Counted from the stretch's first letter, positions 42,646-51,683 are shown. The stretch: 64,000 nt of DNA from Nitrososphaerota archaeon (GCA_028867755.1 JAGWFT010000001.1:474727-538726); one strand, 5' to 3'. Program-made: numbers and translations. The notes: generated by a model from the letters alone, not told the origin.

Positions 42646-43902
42646 TTATACCGTGATTATTTCTCCAGCATTAGGTGCATGGGCCTCAAATCCAAATCTT
42701 TCATGTATCTCTTCAGCAAATTTTGTACATGACTGGTCGTCACCATGAATTGTGAGAACCTTTGGGGTCCCTTTGATTTTTTTTATAAAGTCAAAAAGAG
42801 CAGTTCTGTCGGCATGACCAGAAAATTCAAACTGTCTTACATCTGCTTCTGCTCTGACCTCTTTACCCCGTATACTTACTAGACCTTTTTCCAAAAGCTT
42901 TCTTCCTGGAGTTTTTTCTCCTTGATAAGAGACTAAAGCTATGCCATTTTTTTTGTCAAGAGCTAGATTTTGTAAATAAAACACGGCAGAACCTCCAACC
43001 AACATGCCAGCAGGTGAAATTATCACTGCTGGTTCATCTAACATATTTTTTCTTTCCCTTTCTCCCCTCACCCAAACTGCGTGATTTACAGAATCTGCAA
43101 AGACCTCAGCATCGCGCAAATATTCTGGATATTTTAACATTATTTCATTTACCTTCACTGCCATGCCATCCATGACAACTTTGTGTTTGAATTTAGCATT
43201 TTTTAATATAACAGCTATTTCTTGTGATCTTTCCACAGAAAAAGCTGGAACAAAAAGTGTTCCCTTTCTATCCAAAACTTCATATGCAAATTCAATGAAT
43301 TTTTCTTCTGCTTCAAGACGTGGCATCTGATCTGTTTGGGAGTAAGTACTTTCTGTAATTAACAAATCAATCTCACCTAGATCAAGATCTGCCTCTCTTA
43401 ACATGCGTGATCCCTTGGGATTGATATCTCCAGTATAGAACAGTCTTTTATTTTGTGATTCTACAAGAACAGAAGCTCCACCTAACACATGACCAGATTC
43501 GCGTAGCTCAAAGGAGGCATTCCCGCGAGTTATCTTCTCTCTATATTTGATTTCCTTTGAGTGCATCATCATTTTAGCAACCTCCGACAGGTCAAAAGGC
43601 AGGTTACTTTTTTCAAGCCTTATCATGTCTTCTATCAATAATCTTGAAAGGTCAAAAGTTGGGGGGGTTGCATAGACATCTGTACTACCATGCACAAAAA
43701 GTGCAGGTACGTTACCTGAATGGTCTAGATGTGCGTGGGTTATGATGGCAGCGTTAATGTCCTGAGGGTTTACTTGTAGCGGATAAGCCGACTCTCTTCC
43801 TAGCTCCACTCCATAATCTAACAAGAAATTTACCCCATCACAATCGATTTGAAAGGCGGATCGGCCTACTTCTCTTGCCGCACCTAGGACTTTGACCTGC
43901 AA
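42646..43902 (-). CDS. Beta-CASP ribonuclease, aCPSF2-like
   Basis: 418 residues from TTG 43902; a TTG at 43920 is in frame but lies too near the TTTAAAGG box (43925-43932), which is 23-30 bases before 43902. Metallo-beta-lactamase motifs THAHLDHSG, ESGHVLGG and TGD, and beta-CASP motifs including ISPAGML and FSGHADR, are present. It lacks the N-terminal KH domains of aCPSF1. Archaeal enzymes of this type act as endo- or 5'-3' exoribonucleases. Cotranscribed with ogg. Confidence 0.9.
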   Translation of the reverse strand: MQVKVLGAAREVGRSAFQIDCDGVNFLLDYGVELGRESAYPLQVNPQDINAAIITHAHLDHSGNVPALFVHGSTDVYATPPTFDLSRLLIEDMIRLEKSNLPFDLSEVAKMMMHSKEIKYREKITRGNASFELRESGHVLGGASVLVESQNKRLFYTGDINPKGSRMLREADLDLGEIDLLITESTYSQTDQMPRLEAEEKFIEFAYEVLDRKGTLFVPAFSVERSQEIAVILKNAKFKHKVVMDGMAVKVNEIMLKYPEYLRDAEVFADSVNHAVWVRGERERKNMLDEPAVIISPAGMLVGGSAVFYLQNLALDKKNGIALVSYQGEKTPGRKLLEKGLVSIRGKEVRAEADVRQFEFSGHADRTALFDFIKKIKGTPKVLTIHGDDQSCTKFAEEIHERFGFEAHAPNAGEIITV

Positions 43903-44019
43903 GAGTTGAAATCTTTTCAAAGTACCTTTAAACGTTTAGCGTTTGGGAAAACTAAAGTCGTTATATTATCTGTGTAATTTACAAAAGACTTAATTATATG
44001 AATCAAAACTGATCTGAGC

Positions 44020-44241
44020 ATGGGTAGAACCTTTGAACAATGGTGGAGTACTATCCCAAAAGATCTTCGAGACAAAGTCCGAAGAGGCGATGAGGGAAAC
44101 AAACCATTATTGAACCAGATAAATTGGATTTGGGTTCACAATATGATGAATCAAAAAGGAGATCTAAATCCTACATCCGCAGAATTGCTAGACTGGGTAA
44201 CATCAGGCCAGATTGAAGCAATGCGCCAAATAAAGAAGTAA
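44020..44241 (+). CDS. Small conserved hypothetical protein
   Basis: 73 residues, ATG start, Trp-rich (FEQWWSTIPKDLRDKVR, NQINWIWVHNMM) and predicted all-helical. No signal, TM segment or metal motif. A TTAATTATATGA box lies in the 30 bases upstream. It is divergent from aCPSF2. Such a compact helical protein could bind nucleic acid or a partner, but this is only an impression. Confidence 0.6.
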   Translation: MGRTFEQWWSTIPKDLRDKVRRGDEGNKPLLNQINWIWVHNMMNQKGDLNPTSAELLDWVTSGQIEAMRQIKK

Positions 44242-44326
44242 ATTTCAAATTATACTTTCTTTTTGTTTTTCTTTTATTCTCTGTCGTGAAATAATTCTAT
44301 AACTCCGTTATGAATTTTGCAGATAG

Positions 44327-44334
44327 TTTAAATA
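44327..44334 (+). promoter_or_regulatory. TATA box of the ferredoxin gene
   Basis: TTTAAATA, 27-34 bases before ATG 44361. It favours that ATG over the in-frame ATG 44346. Confidence 0.5.
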
Positions 44335-44360
44335 GCAAACGGTAGATGATCAAAATCAGA

Positions 44361-44663
44361 ATGCCAATAGCAATCATTCCAGACATCGATGAACAGAGAT
44401 GTATAGGCTGCGCACTTTGCGTAGAGATCTGTACTTCTCTTGGCCCAGACGTTCTTCGTGTAAAGCCTGTTGAAGGCTGGAAGAGAGGTAAAGCATTTGT
44501 GTTCTATCCAGAGAGATGTATCTCAGACGGCGCATGCATAGGTGTATGCCCAACAAAGGCAATCTTCTGGATGAGACCAATGAGTTACACACCTGGTCAA
44601 CCAGTTCCTCTCCACAAGAATGGTATCTTCGTAAAAGGCTGGGCAGAAGACGCTGCACTTTAA
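44361..44663 (+). CDS. Ferredoxin with two cluster motifs, one with an Asp in place of Cys
   Basis: 100 residues. The first motif C14-x2-C17-x2-C20-x3-C24 is complete. The second, C53-x2-D56-x2-C59-x3-C63-P, has Asp56 where the second Cys is normal. In dicluster ferredoxins this pattern gives a [3Fe-4S] cluster or a [4Fe-4S] with an Asp ligand, so a 7Fe or Asp-ligated 8Fe protein is expected. A soluble electron carrier for oxidoreductases. It is followed by a strong T-rich terminator. Confidence 0.9.
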   Translation: MPIAIIPDIDEQRCIGCALCVEICTSLGPDVLRVKPVEGWKRGKAFVFYPERCISDGACIGVCPTKAIFWMRPMSYTPGQPVPLHKNGIFVKGWAEDAAL

Positions 44664-44680
44664 GCGAAACCGTTCTTCCA

Positions 44681-44696
44681 TTTTTTCTTATTTTTT
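44681..44696 (+). terminator. T-rich terminator after the ferredoxin gene
   Basis: Two T6 tracts (44681-44686 and 44691-44696) within 35 bases of the ferredoxin stop. The second also spans the end of the convergent archaeosine TGT gene. Confidence 0.55.
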
Positions 44697-46202
44697 AAAA
44701 TTGAAAAATTTAACCTTCTTTTTGATCTGTTTTGCGTGATGCTTTAGAAAATCATCATTTGTAACATAAATCGTTTTGAATTTGTTTTGTTTAAGGAATA
44801 TATCCAAAGTCTTAGCAAATTCAGAAAACTCCTCTTTGTTATATTGTGAATTAGACATTACGTAATGCGCTGCAGGATAAATGTCTGAAAGTTCTAGAGG
44901 TATTATTCCTAGATATGGATTATACTGGCAGAACTGAGTAGAATCTGCAATATTTGCAAATCTCTTTTTTATTTTGTTGTATTCTTTTGATAGGTAAAAT
45001 GGCCTCATGCTGCCATCTGGAATAATTACTAGATTTGGTTTTGTTGTCTTAAATTTTCTTACCATGCTATGAAATCTAGATAGTTCAGGCCTGAATTGGT
45101 CTTCTTTTGAAAACAAGAATACTGCATTTTCCTTGAACCTAGGAGTATTTTCGATAAGAAACGGAGTGTTTGAGGTAAGAACAGATATGATTTCATAGAG
45201 TTTTGGGTGTGCACGTGCCTTCTTTAGCACATATTCCCACAACCGTCCTTCATGAATGGATTCTTTTACTCTATCGACTTCAGCCTTTATAGAATAAAGA
45301 TTGTGTAAAGCAATGCTGTTTATTTTTTCATCTCTAGGAAGCAATTGTATCTCCTTTGGCTTGTATTTGCTACATGTTTCGCAGGTACATGAGAAATATG
45401 ATATTTCATTAAGATGGGCTGTACCGTCTTCCATGATGTACCTATCATGCTTTGCATATAGCATATAGGAAGCAGAATCAAAGGTATCGCAGCCAAGAGC
45501 AACGGCCAGAGAAATTGTAAGGGGATGGCCTGCTCCAAAGAGATGAAGTGGAATTGAATCCGGCATCTCTTTTTTTGCTGCAATTATCATTTTTGCCAAA
45601 AGCTTGTATTCGTATGATTCCATGAATTCTACTGGGCTTCCTAGTGCCAGCATTTGAAAACCATATTTTACTAATGCTCTAGTTGATTCTTTGACCAGAT
45701 CTGAATACTCGCTTCCCTGTATTGGTCCTATCCATATCTGCCCGTTGTCATCTCTTGTCTCCAGAGTTTCCTTTGAAACCTTCAGAGTGTGATTGACATA
45801 TTCTCTTGCTTTCTTTTTTGTTAAACCAAAACCTGTTGGTTTATCAAGAGGAATGGCAAAATCTGTCGAGATTCTTTTCTCAAATGATGCCATGGTCTTA
45901 TAGTTTACATCTATATCTCCATATTCTAGAACTTGGTAACCGCCAGAGTCTGTCATCACTGCACCATCATAACCAATTATTCCGTGAATTCCTTTTTTTA
46001 CTGCATCATCACCGTGTTGTTTTAACGTGATAAACGCATTTGTTATGACAAGATCAAAGCCCATCTCTCGAATTTTTTTTGCAGGTATTGACTGTCGCAC
46101 AGGGTGAATTACTGGCACATATGCAGGTGTTTCAATTTTACCGTGATTAGTGTGTAAAATTCCTATTCTTCCTGATAGATCCGATTTCTTTATCTCAAAC
46201 AT
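44688..46202 (-). CDS. tgtA: Archaeosine tRNA-guanine(15) transglycosylase
   Basis: 504 residues. The TIM-barrel catalytic domain has VMTDSGGYQV (catalytic Asp), a conserved DKPTGFG and the zinc site CTCETCSK. The remaining about 180 residues resemble the C1 domain of archaeal TGTs (the region with LVIIPDGSMRPFY). The usual C-terminal PUA domain of about 75 residues is not present, as the stop follows a basic KKVKFFNFKK end. It swaps G15 of tRNA for preQ0, the first step to archaeosine. ATG start at 46202. Confidence 0.92.
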   Translation of the reverse strand: MFEIKKSDLSGRIGILHTNHGKIETPAYVPVIHPVRQSIPAKKIREMGFDLVITNAFITLKQHGDDAVKKGIHGIIGYDGAVMTDSGGYQVLEYGDIDVNYKTMASFEKRISTDFAIPLDKPTGFGLTKKKAREYVNHTLKVSKETLETRDDNGQIWIGPIQGSEYSDLVKESTRALVKYGFQMLALGSPVEFMESYEYKLLAKMIIAAKKEMPDSIPLHLFGAGHPLTISLAVALGCDTFDSASYMLYAKHDRYIMEDGTAHLNEISYFSCTCETCSKYKPKEIQLLPRDEKINSIALHNLYSIKAEVDRVKESIHEGRLWEYVLKKARAHPKLYEIISVLTSNTPFLIENTPRFKENAVFLFSKEDQFRPELSRFHSMVRKFKTTKPNLVIIPDGSMRPFYLSKEYNKIKKRFANIADSTQFCQYNPYLGIIPLELSDIYPAAHYVMSNSQYNKEEFSEFAKTLDIFLKQNKFKTIYVTNDDFLKHHAKQIKKKVKFFNFKK

Positions 46203-46236
46203 TTCATATTTTGATTTAACATGACGTAATTTGAAC

Positions 46237-46788
46237 CTAGTATGGGAAAAATCTCTTCAGATCGTTTTTCTCTGAAACTATTTTTAACCAGTCAATATCG
46301 CTTTTCTCTGTTTTACCTTTCGCAAAAAGAGACTCAATTTTCTTTACTGTACTAGATATGGATTCATTAGTAGTGTCAAACTGAAATGTTTTCTTACGTC
46401 CAATGTTTTTTATTGTATCATAATATGTGATTCCTATTATTTCACTACCTAAATTTTCAAGAGATTTTTTCTTGTTATACTTTCTTTTTTTGTAAACACG
46501 TTCCAAGTTGTATGGATTACGCCTCAATACGACTGCAATCTCAACCTTGTTTTTCGAAATAATGTAAGGAGCTAGGTGTCCTACAAGCAAAGCATTACTT
46601 GGCATATTATTGTTTAAAATTTTCTTTAGTTTTCTAACATCCACATCAAATACTTGGCCATTTTTTTCAGCGGCGCCTTCACTTATTGCTATTTTATTTA
46701 TATCTACTAGTTCTAACTTGAGATTTTTTGCAAGTATTTTTGCCACTGTGTGTTTTCCTGTTCCAGGATTACCGGTTATTATCCTCAA
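46237..46788 (-). CDS. AK6/Fap7-type adenylate kinase (ribosome biogenesis)
   Basis: 183 residues, TTG start. The Walker A loop GNPGTGKHT is at 6-14, followed by a DINKIA acidic segment and VLRRNPYNLERVYKKR. It is close to the AK6/Fap7 family, which has adenylate kinase and ATPase activity and assists small-subunit maturation with uS11. The C-terminal 40 residues are an acidic/basic mixed tail. It lies 34 bases upstream of tgtA on the same strand. Confidence 0.85.
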   Translation of the reverse strand: MRIITGNPGTGKHTVAKILAKNLKLELVDINKIAISEGAAEKNGQVFDVDVRKLKKILNNNMPSNALLVGHLAPYIISKNKVEIAVVLRRNPYNLERVYKKRKYNKKKSLENLGSEIIGITYYDTIKNIGRKKTFQFDTTNESISSTVKKIESLFAKGKTEKSDIDWLKIVSEKNDLKRFFPY

Positions 46789-46861
46789 CGAATAGATTGA
46801 TAGACAAATTCAATTAAACACTTCTGCAATACTAATAAGAGCAAGATTCAAAGTATTTTTC

Positions 46862-48052
46862 ATGCAGATCGGGCTATTGGGCAAGACCAATGTCGGAAAA
46901 TCCACATTCTTCTCAGCTGCCACTCAAACTACTGCTCAGATTGGAAATTACCCATTTACTACAATTGAACCTAATGTTGGCATTGCTTATGTTAAAACTG
47001 AATGTGCGTGCAAACATTTTGGAATAAATCATGTTCATCAGTTATGTGTGCAAGGAACTAGGTATATTCCCGTGAAACTAATTGATGTAGCAGGTCTTGT
47101 TCCTGGGGCTCATGAGGGAAAAGGATTGGGAAATAAATTTCTAGATGATGCAAGACAAGCAGAAGTATTGATTCATGTAGTGGATGCTTCTGGTTCAACG
47201 GATATACAAGGGCAACCAGTTCCAGCTGGAACTCATAGTCCACTTGAGGATGTAAAGTTTGTTGAAGAAGAATTCGACCAATGGATGAAACAAATACTTC
47301 AGAGGGAATGGCACAAATTAACAAGGGAGCTAGAAAGCAAAAGTGGAAAAATTATTCACGCAATCACTCAAAGGTTTAGTGGACTTGGAATAATAGAATA
47401 TGATATTGAGACTGTTTTACACCATTTGAATTTGCAGATCAAAAAGCCTCTGGATTGGACTGAGAGCGATATTTTGTCATTTGTGAAGGAATTGAGAAAG
47501 AGAACTAGACCAATTATAATTGCCGCCAACAAATCTGATCTTTGCCACGACTTGAGCATCTTAGACGAGTTAAAAAAAATACATAATACTATAGCTTGTA
47601 GTGCAGAAACCGAATTGTTATTGAGAAAAGCTGCAAAAGGGGGTCTAATAGACTATATTCCAGGAGAAAAAGATTTTAAAATAAAAGGAACAAATCTTAG
47701 CACGCAGCAACAAAAAGCGCTAGATTTGGCTCAAAATGTATTGTCCAAGATTGGAGGTACCGGGGTTCAACAAATTTTGGATTATGCCTGTTTTGATCTC
47801 TTAAAATTAATTACAGTGTTTCCAGTAGAGGATGAGTCAAAACTGTCAAACAAGAATGGTGAGATCTTACCAGATGCAAGGCTGCTTCCAGTAGGGTCTA
47901 CTACAAAAGATCTTGCCAGAACTGTTCATGAAGACCTAGCAAAAGGATTCCTTTATGCAGTAGATGCCAAGACAAAACAACGAGTAGGAGCAGAACATCA
48001 ATTAAAAAATGGAGACGTACTAAAAATAATGTCAACTCTAAATAGAGGATAA
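46862..48052 (+). CDS. YchF/Obg-family GTP-binding protein with TGS domain
   Basis: 396 residues. G1 is GKTNVGKST (7-15), G3 DVAGLVPGAHEGKGLG, and G4 NKSD, which favours GTP (bacterial YchF has a variant G4 and prefers ATP). A helical insert follows and the C-terminal TGS domain ends HQLKNGDVLKIMS. Archaeal members bind ribosomes or nucleic acid; the exact role is open. It precedes kae1 by 1 base, so both are one unit. Confidence 0.9.
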   Translation: MQIGLLGKTNVGKSTFFSAATQTTAQIGNYPFTTIEPNVGIAYVKTECACKHFGINHVHQLCVQGTRYIPVKLIDVAGLVPGAHEGKGLGNKFLDDARQAEVLIHVVDASGSTDIQGQPVPAGTHSPLEDVKFVEEEFDQWMKQILQREWHKLTRELESKSGKIIHAITQRFSGLGIIEYDIETVLHHLNLQIKKPLDWTESDILSFVKELRKRTRPIIIAANKSDLCHDLSILDELKKIHNTIACSAETELLLRKAAKGGLIDYIPGEKDFKIKGTNLSTQQQKALDLAQNVLSKIGGTGVQQILDYACFDLLKLITVFPVEDESKLSNKNGEILPDARLLPVGSTTKDLARTVHEDLAKGFLYAVDAKTKQRVGAEHQLKNGDVLKIMSTLNRG

Positions 48053-48053
48053 T

Positions 48054-49037
48054 ATGATCTGTTTGGGAATTGAAAGCACTGCTCATACTTTTTCATGTGC
48101 TATTATTGAGAAAAGAGGAAAAAATGGAAAAATTCTGTCAGATATCAGAAAGATATACAGGCCACCTGAAGGTGAGGGAATACACCCAAGAGAAGCATCT
48201 CGTCACCATGCTGAAAACTCTCCACAGGTGCTCTCAGAATGTTTGAATAAAGCTGATGTGAAAATTACTGACCTTGATATGGTGTCATATGCAGCAGGAC
48301 CAGGTCTTGGCCCGTGCCTTAGAATTGGTGCGGTTGTAGCAAGATCCCTTTCTTCATACTATGGTATACCGGTATATCCAGTGAATCATGCCCTTGGTCA
48401 TATTGAGCTGGGCAAGATGCTTACTGGTGCAAAAGATCCTCTTGTTTTACTTGTATCAGGAGGTCATACTATGATTCTGGCATTTCTCGGTAAAAAGTGG
48501 AGAGTGTTTGGCGAAACATTAGATATAACGCTGGGGCAGTTGTTAGATCAAATTGGAAGACATGCAGGGTTTGCATCACCTTGCGGTTCAAAAATAGAGG
48601 AACTTGCATCAAAATCATCTAGTTATGAATATCTACCATATGTGGTTAAAGGAAATGATGTTTCCTTTTCGGGTCTTCTTTCTGCTACAAAAAGAATAAT
48701 TCCAAAAGGGCTTGAAGCTGCATGTTTTTCATTGCAAGAGACAGCATTTTCAATGATAGGTGAAGCTGTAGAACGAGCTTTATCGTTTACAGGAAAGAAA
48801 GAATTTCTAGTGGTGGGAGGGGTTGCAGCTAACAAAAGACTATCAGAAATTTTTCAAAGCATATGTAAAAGACACAATTGTAAATTCTTTGTGTCTCCAA
48901 AAGAATATTCAGGAGACTGTGGCTCTCAAATCTCTTGGGTTGGACTATTAGAGTCGTCAAAAAAGGCCGGAGCTAAATTAGAAAATACGTTTGTAAGACA
49001 ATCATGGAGACTAGATACTGTTGAAATACTCTATTGA
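48054..49037 (+). CDS. kae1: tRNA N6-threonylcarbamoyladenosine transferase, KEOPS subunit Kae1
   Basis: 327 residues. Actin-like ATPase fold: LGIESTAHT at the N-terminus, the iron/zinc-binding HALGHIELG motif, LVSGGHTM and VVGGVAANKRL. It transfers threonylcarbamoyl to A37 of ANN-decoding tRNAs within KEOPS. It is separate from Bud32, which lies 0.4 kb downstream rather than being fused as in some euryarchaea. Its 3' end overlaps the convergent 108-residue gene by 7 bp. Confidence 0.96.
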   Translation: MICLGIESTAHTFSCAIIEKRGKNGKILSDIRKIYRPPEGEGIHPREASRHHAENSPQVLSECLNKADVKITDLDMVSYAAGPGLGPCLRIGAVVARSLSSYYGIPVYPVNHALGHIELGKMLTGAKDPLVLLVSGGHTMILAFLGKKWRVFGETLDITLGQLLDQIGRHAGFASPCGSKIEELASKSSSYEYLPYVVKGNDVSFSGLLSATKRIIPKGLEAACFSLQETAFSMIGEAVERALSFTGKKEFLVVGGVAANKRLSEIFQSICKRHNCKFFVSPKEYSGDCGSQISWVGLLESSKKAGAKLENTFVRQSWRLDTVEILY

Positions 49038-49357
49038 TCCTTATAGTTAGAAATAGCTTCTTTTACTGTTTTTTCCCATTTTCCTGTATTGAAGACGCCA
49101 AACTTGTACGTTTTTTCACCTTCATCAGTTTTGATTTTGATTCGAACTTTCTTCATAAATCGTCCTTCTTTGGCGACTTCGATGATATCTTCGAGTCTAG
49201 CTTCCATCACAGTGTCACCAAACTTCTTAGAAAAATCCATGATTCTTCCCTCTGTTTTATCAAAAGCTATTCTCATATTAGTGAGAGTGAGTATGCCTGG
49301 ACCCAGCGTATCCTCTGAACAATCTTCCTGCGTGATTTTTTTTTCATTTGGCTCCAT
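49031..49357 (-). CDS. PH-like (bPH/GRAM-type) domain protein
   Basis: 108 residues. A pattern of LTLTNMRIAF, a variable stretch and DIIEVAKEG then KKVRIKIKTDEGEKTYKFGV and a C-terminal helix W-x2-TVKEAI fits the pleckstrin-homology-like fold of bacterial bPH and GRAM domains. No enzyme motif is seen. It lies antisense between kae1 and bud32. Small PH-like proteins may bind lipids or proteins; the role here is unknown. Confidence 0.6.
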   Translation of the reverse strand: MEPNEKKITQEDCSEDTLGPGILTLTNMRIAFDKTEGRIMDFSKKFGDTVMEARLEDIIEVAKEGRFMKKVRIKIKTDEGEKTYKFGVFNTGKWEKTVKEAISNYKDQ

Positions 49358-49485
49358 GATGTATTTTTTTTATTGTATGTTATAACTGTATACTATACAA
49401 TAATTAATCTAAAACTTTGATCTATAGTACACAACATGTCAATTGTATATGATTGTAACTTAAATTATGTCTAATGATATTTGTA

Positions 49486-50112
49486 ATGCTGTTGAGATTA
49501 TTGAAAAAAGGTGCAGAAGCAGATATTTACTTGACTATTTGGAATGATAGAAAATCTATTTTAAAAATTAGAAAACGAAAAGAATATCGTAATGAAATTC
49601 TAGATAATAGAATTCGTACGTTGAGGACAGTTAGAGAAGCAAAGATGATGTCAGAAGTAAAGACATTTGGAGTTAGTACCCCAATTGTTTTCTTTGTGGA
49701 TCAAAATAAATTCAAAATATACTTACAATTTATACCTGGAATGCTAGTGAGAGATCTGCCAAACAAATTGATAATAAACACCTGTGAAAAAATTGGTAAG
49801 ATTGTAGGTACTCTGCATAAAAATGGAATCATGCACGGGGATCTCACTACTTCTAATTTTATACTTGGATCTGATGAGTTAATAATCTTGGATTTTGGAC
49901 TTGCCCAAAGAACAGAAAAAATTGAGGATCATGCAATTGATCTTAGATTATTCAAGGAAGTACTAAACAGTGCCCATGTTGAGATCGTAAACCAAGCATG
50001 GCTTTCATTTTTGCGTGGATATGGTAAAATTGTTGGCGCCTCAAGAAAGGAGAAGATCATCTCCCAAGTACTGGTTATAGAGAAGAGGGGCAGATACGCA
50101 AATGTTGTCTAG
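49486..50112 (+). CDS. bud32: KEOPS kinase/ATPase Bud32
   Basis: 208 residues from ATG 49486 (ATG 49474 is closer to the TTAAATTA box at 49460-49467 and is less likely). Rio-like kinase motifs: KKGAEADIYL, the lysine in ILKIRKRKEYR, IMHGDLTTSNFIL (catalytic Asp) and DFGLAQ (metal-binding Asp). As a KEOPS member it uses ATP to support t6A synthesis by Kae1. The 3' end overlaps the HAM1 gene by 11 bp. Confidence 0.95.
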   Translation: MLLRLLKKGAEADIYLTIWNDRKSILKIRKRKEYRNEILDNRIRTLRTVREAKMMSEVKTFGVSTPIVFFVDQNKFKIYLQFIPGMLVRDLPNKLIINTCEKIGKIVGTLHKNGIMHGDLTTSNFILGSDELIILDFGLAQRTEKIEDHAIDLRLFKEVLNSAHVEIVNQAWLSFLRGYGKIVGASRKEKIISQVLVIEKRGRYANVV

Positions 50113-50662
50113 GGTTTTTTTTGCCTCATCAAACAAAAACAAGTTTGAAGAAGCTAGGCTCATCTCATCAAAACTTGGTATATCGTTAGAATTCTTCAAA
50201 TGTAAACTTCAAGAAATACAATCAAACAGCTTGGAAGAAATTGCATACCATAAAGCAACGCAAGCATTTTCTCTCTGCTCAAAGCCAGTGATAATAGAGG
50301 ATGACAGCTTGTTTATTTCATCACTGAATGGCTTTCCTGGACCATATTCCTCATTTGTATTTGATACTATTGGAAATAAGGGAATTCTTAAGTTGCTATC
50401 AAAACAGAGAAGCGCGATATTCAGATCCATCATTGCGTACTGTGAAAAGAAAGGAAATGTCATGTTATTTGACGCTAAAGTATATGGAAAAATATCTGAA
50501 AAAATACGAGGAAGCAAATGGGGATTTGATCCAATATTTATCCCAAAGGGACAAACTTTGACGTATTCACTACTAAAAAATAAAAATCTTGTTTCACATA
50601 GATATCTAGCATTAAAAAAATTCACTAATTGGTATTTGAATAAGAAGAAATCCAACGGTTAG
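50102..50662 (+). CDS. XTP/dITP pyrophosphatase, HAM1 family
   Basis: 186 residues. VFFASSNKNKFEEA at the N-terminus and EDDSLFISSLNGFPGPYSS (substrate and metal site) are HAM1/RdgB landmarks, followed by GSKWGFDPIFIPKG and SHRYLALKKF. It removes deaminated purine nucleoside triphosphates to protect DNA and RNA. Coupled to bud32 by an 11-bp overlap, and overlaps the convergent taw1 gene by 38 bp. Confidence 0.92.
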   Translation: MLSRVFFASSNKNKFEEARLISSKLGISLEFFKCKLQEIQSNSLEEIAYHKATQAFSLCSKPVIIEDDSLFISSLNGFPGPYSSFVFDTIGNKGILKLLSKQRSAIFRSIIAYCEKKGNVMLFDAKVYGKISEKIRGSKWGFDPIFIPKGQTLTYSLLKNKNLVSHRYLALKKFTNWYLNKKKSNG

Positions 50663-51653
50663 TGACTCGTTTCTGATTCTGTAGTACTACAATTCGTGAA
50701 ATTTCACTTTCATCCATTACTGAATACATTTCATCTTCTCTTATCAATGCATTAGCAAAATGTCTTACTTCAGACATGTCCAACATGTCGGAACGTTCCA
50801 GTCTGTTAGTTGAGCGACCTATGTGCATGTATGATTTTATCTCTATGAAGTGAACATTTCCATGATTAAACAGCCTATAATATTCAGGAATTAATTGGTC
50901 ATTATTGTTGTAGCCTCTAATCAAAGTAACTCGGAGTACAGTTCTAGTATTGAGTCTTGAAAGAAGATCTAGGCTAGAATTCCATCTTTCCCAAGCGTCT
51001 TTGTACTTTGGTCTATTGACAAGTCGAAAGACCTCTTCATTAGGTGCATTTGTAGATAAATACAATTGAGTTGGTAGTGCATCCTCATCTTGCAACCTTT
51101 CAAGCATCTCAGGCTCTTGTCCATTTGTAACTAAAAACACAGATTTTGTTGCAGGTAACTGCTTGAGATATTTTATCAATTCAGGCAATTGAGGATACAT
51201 TGTCGGTTCCCCTGAAAGTGATATTGCATAATGACTTGGAAGTAATGACTCGTCAATCTTTTTCCTGTCACTTTTAACGTCTCCATAATGTCCCATTATC
51301 AACCTCTCCCGCTCTTCCATCAAGTTTGAAAGAATAACCTCTGGTGGTGCAACTTTCTCAGGAGGCATTTTCATTGCACTATAAAATTCCATTGGGCGCC
51401 AACAATAGACACATCTATTCTCACAAAACATTCCAGCTGGTGAGAATTCCATGCATCTATGAGTTGAGATTCCATAAAACTTGTGTTTGTAACAATCTCC
51501 TTCATTTCTAAATGATTTTTTTGTCCAATGACACAACTCTACTGTACTGTGATCGGAAACGCCATACTTTGCCTTTTTGAGTTGATTTAAAATCACAGGT
51601 TTTATCTGAATGAATTCGTTGTCTGTCTCCACGGTTTCGCCAGAACAACTCAT
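50625..51653 (-). CDS. taw1: 4-demethylwyosine synthase Taw1 (TYW1), radical SAM
   Basis: 342 residues. It contains the second Fe-S site CYKHKFYGI, HRCMEFSP and the radical SAM motif C-x3-C-x2-C in FCENRCVYCW, then SLSGEPTMYP. It has no flavodoxin domain, as in archaeal Taw1. It condenses pyruvate with m1G37 of tRNA-Phe to make the tricyclic imG-14. ATG start at 51653. It adds to the cluster of tRNA-modification genes around 44-52 kb. Confidence 0.95.
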   Translation of the reverse strand: MSCSGETVETDNEFIQIKPVILNQLKKAKYGVSDHSTVELCHWTKKSFRNEGDCYKHKFYGISTHRCMEFSPAGMFCENRCVYCWRPMEFYSAMKMPPEKVAPPEVILSNLMEERERLIMGHYGDVKSDRKKIDESLLPSHYAISLSGEPTMYPQLPELIKYLKQLPATKSVFLVTNGQEPEMLERLQDEDALPTQLYLSTNAPNEEVFRLVNRPKYKDAWERWNSSLDLLSRLNTRTVLRVTLIRGYNNNDQLIPEYYRLFNHGNVHFIEIKSYMHIGRSTNRLERSDMLDMSEVRHFANALIREDEMYSVMDESEISRIVVLQNQKRVTNRWISSYSNTN

Positions 51654-51683
51654 GGCAAATATTTTACTTGCTTTTAATTAAAT

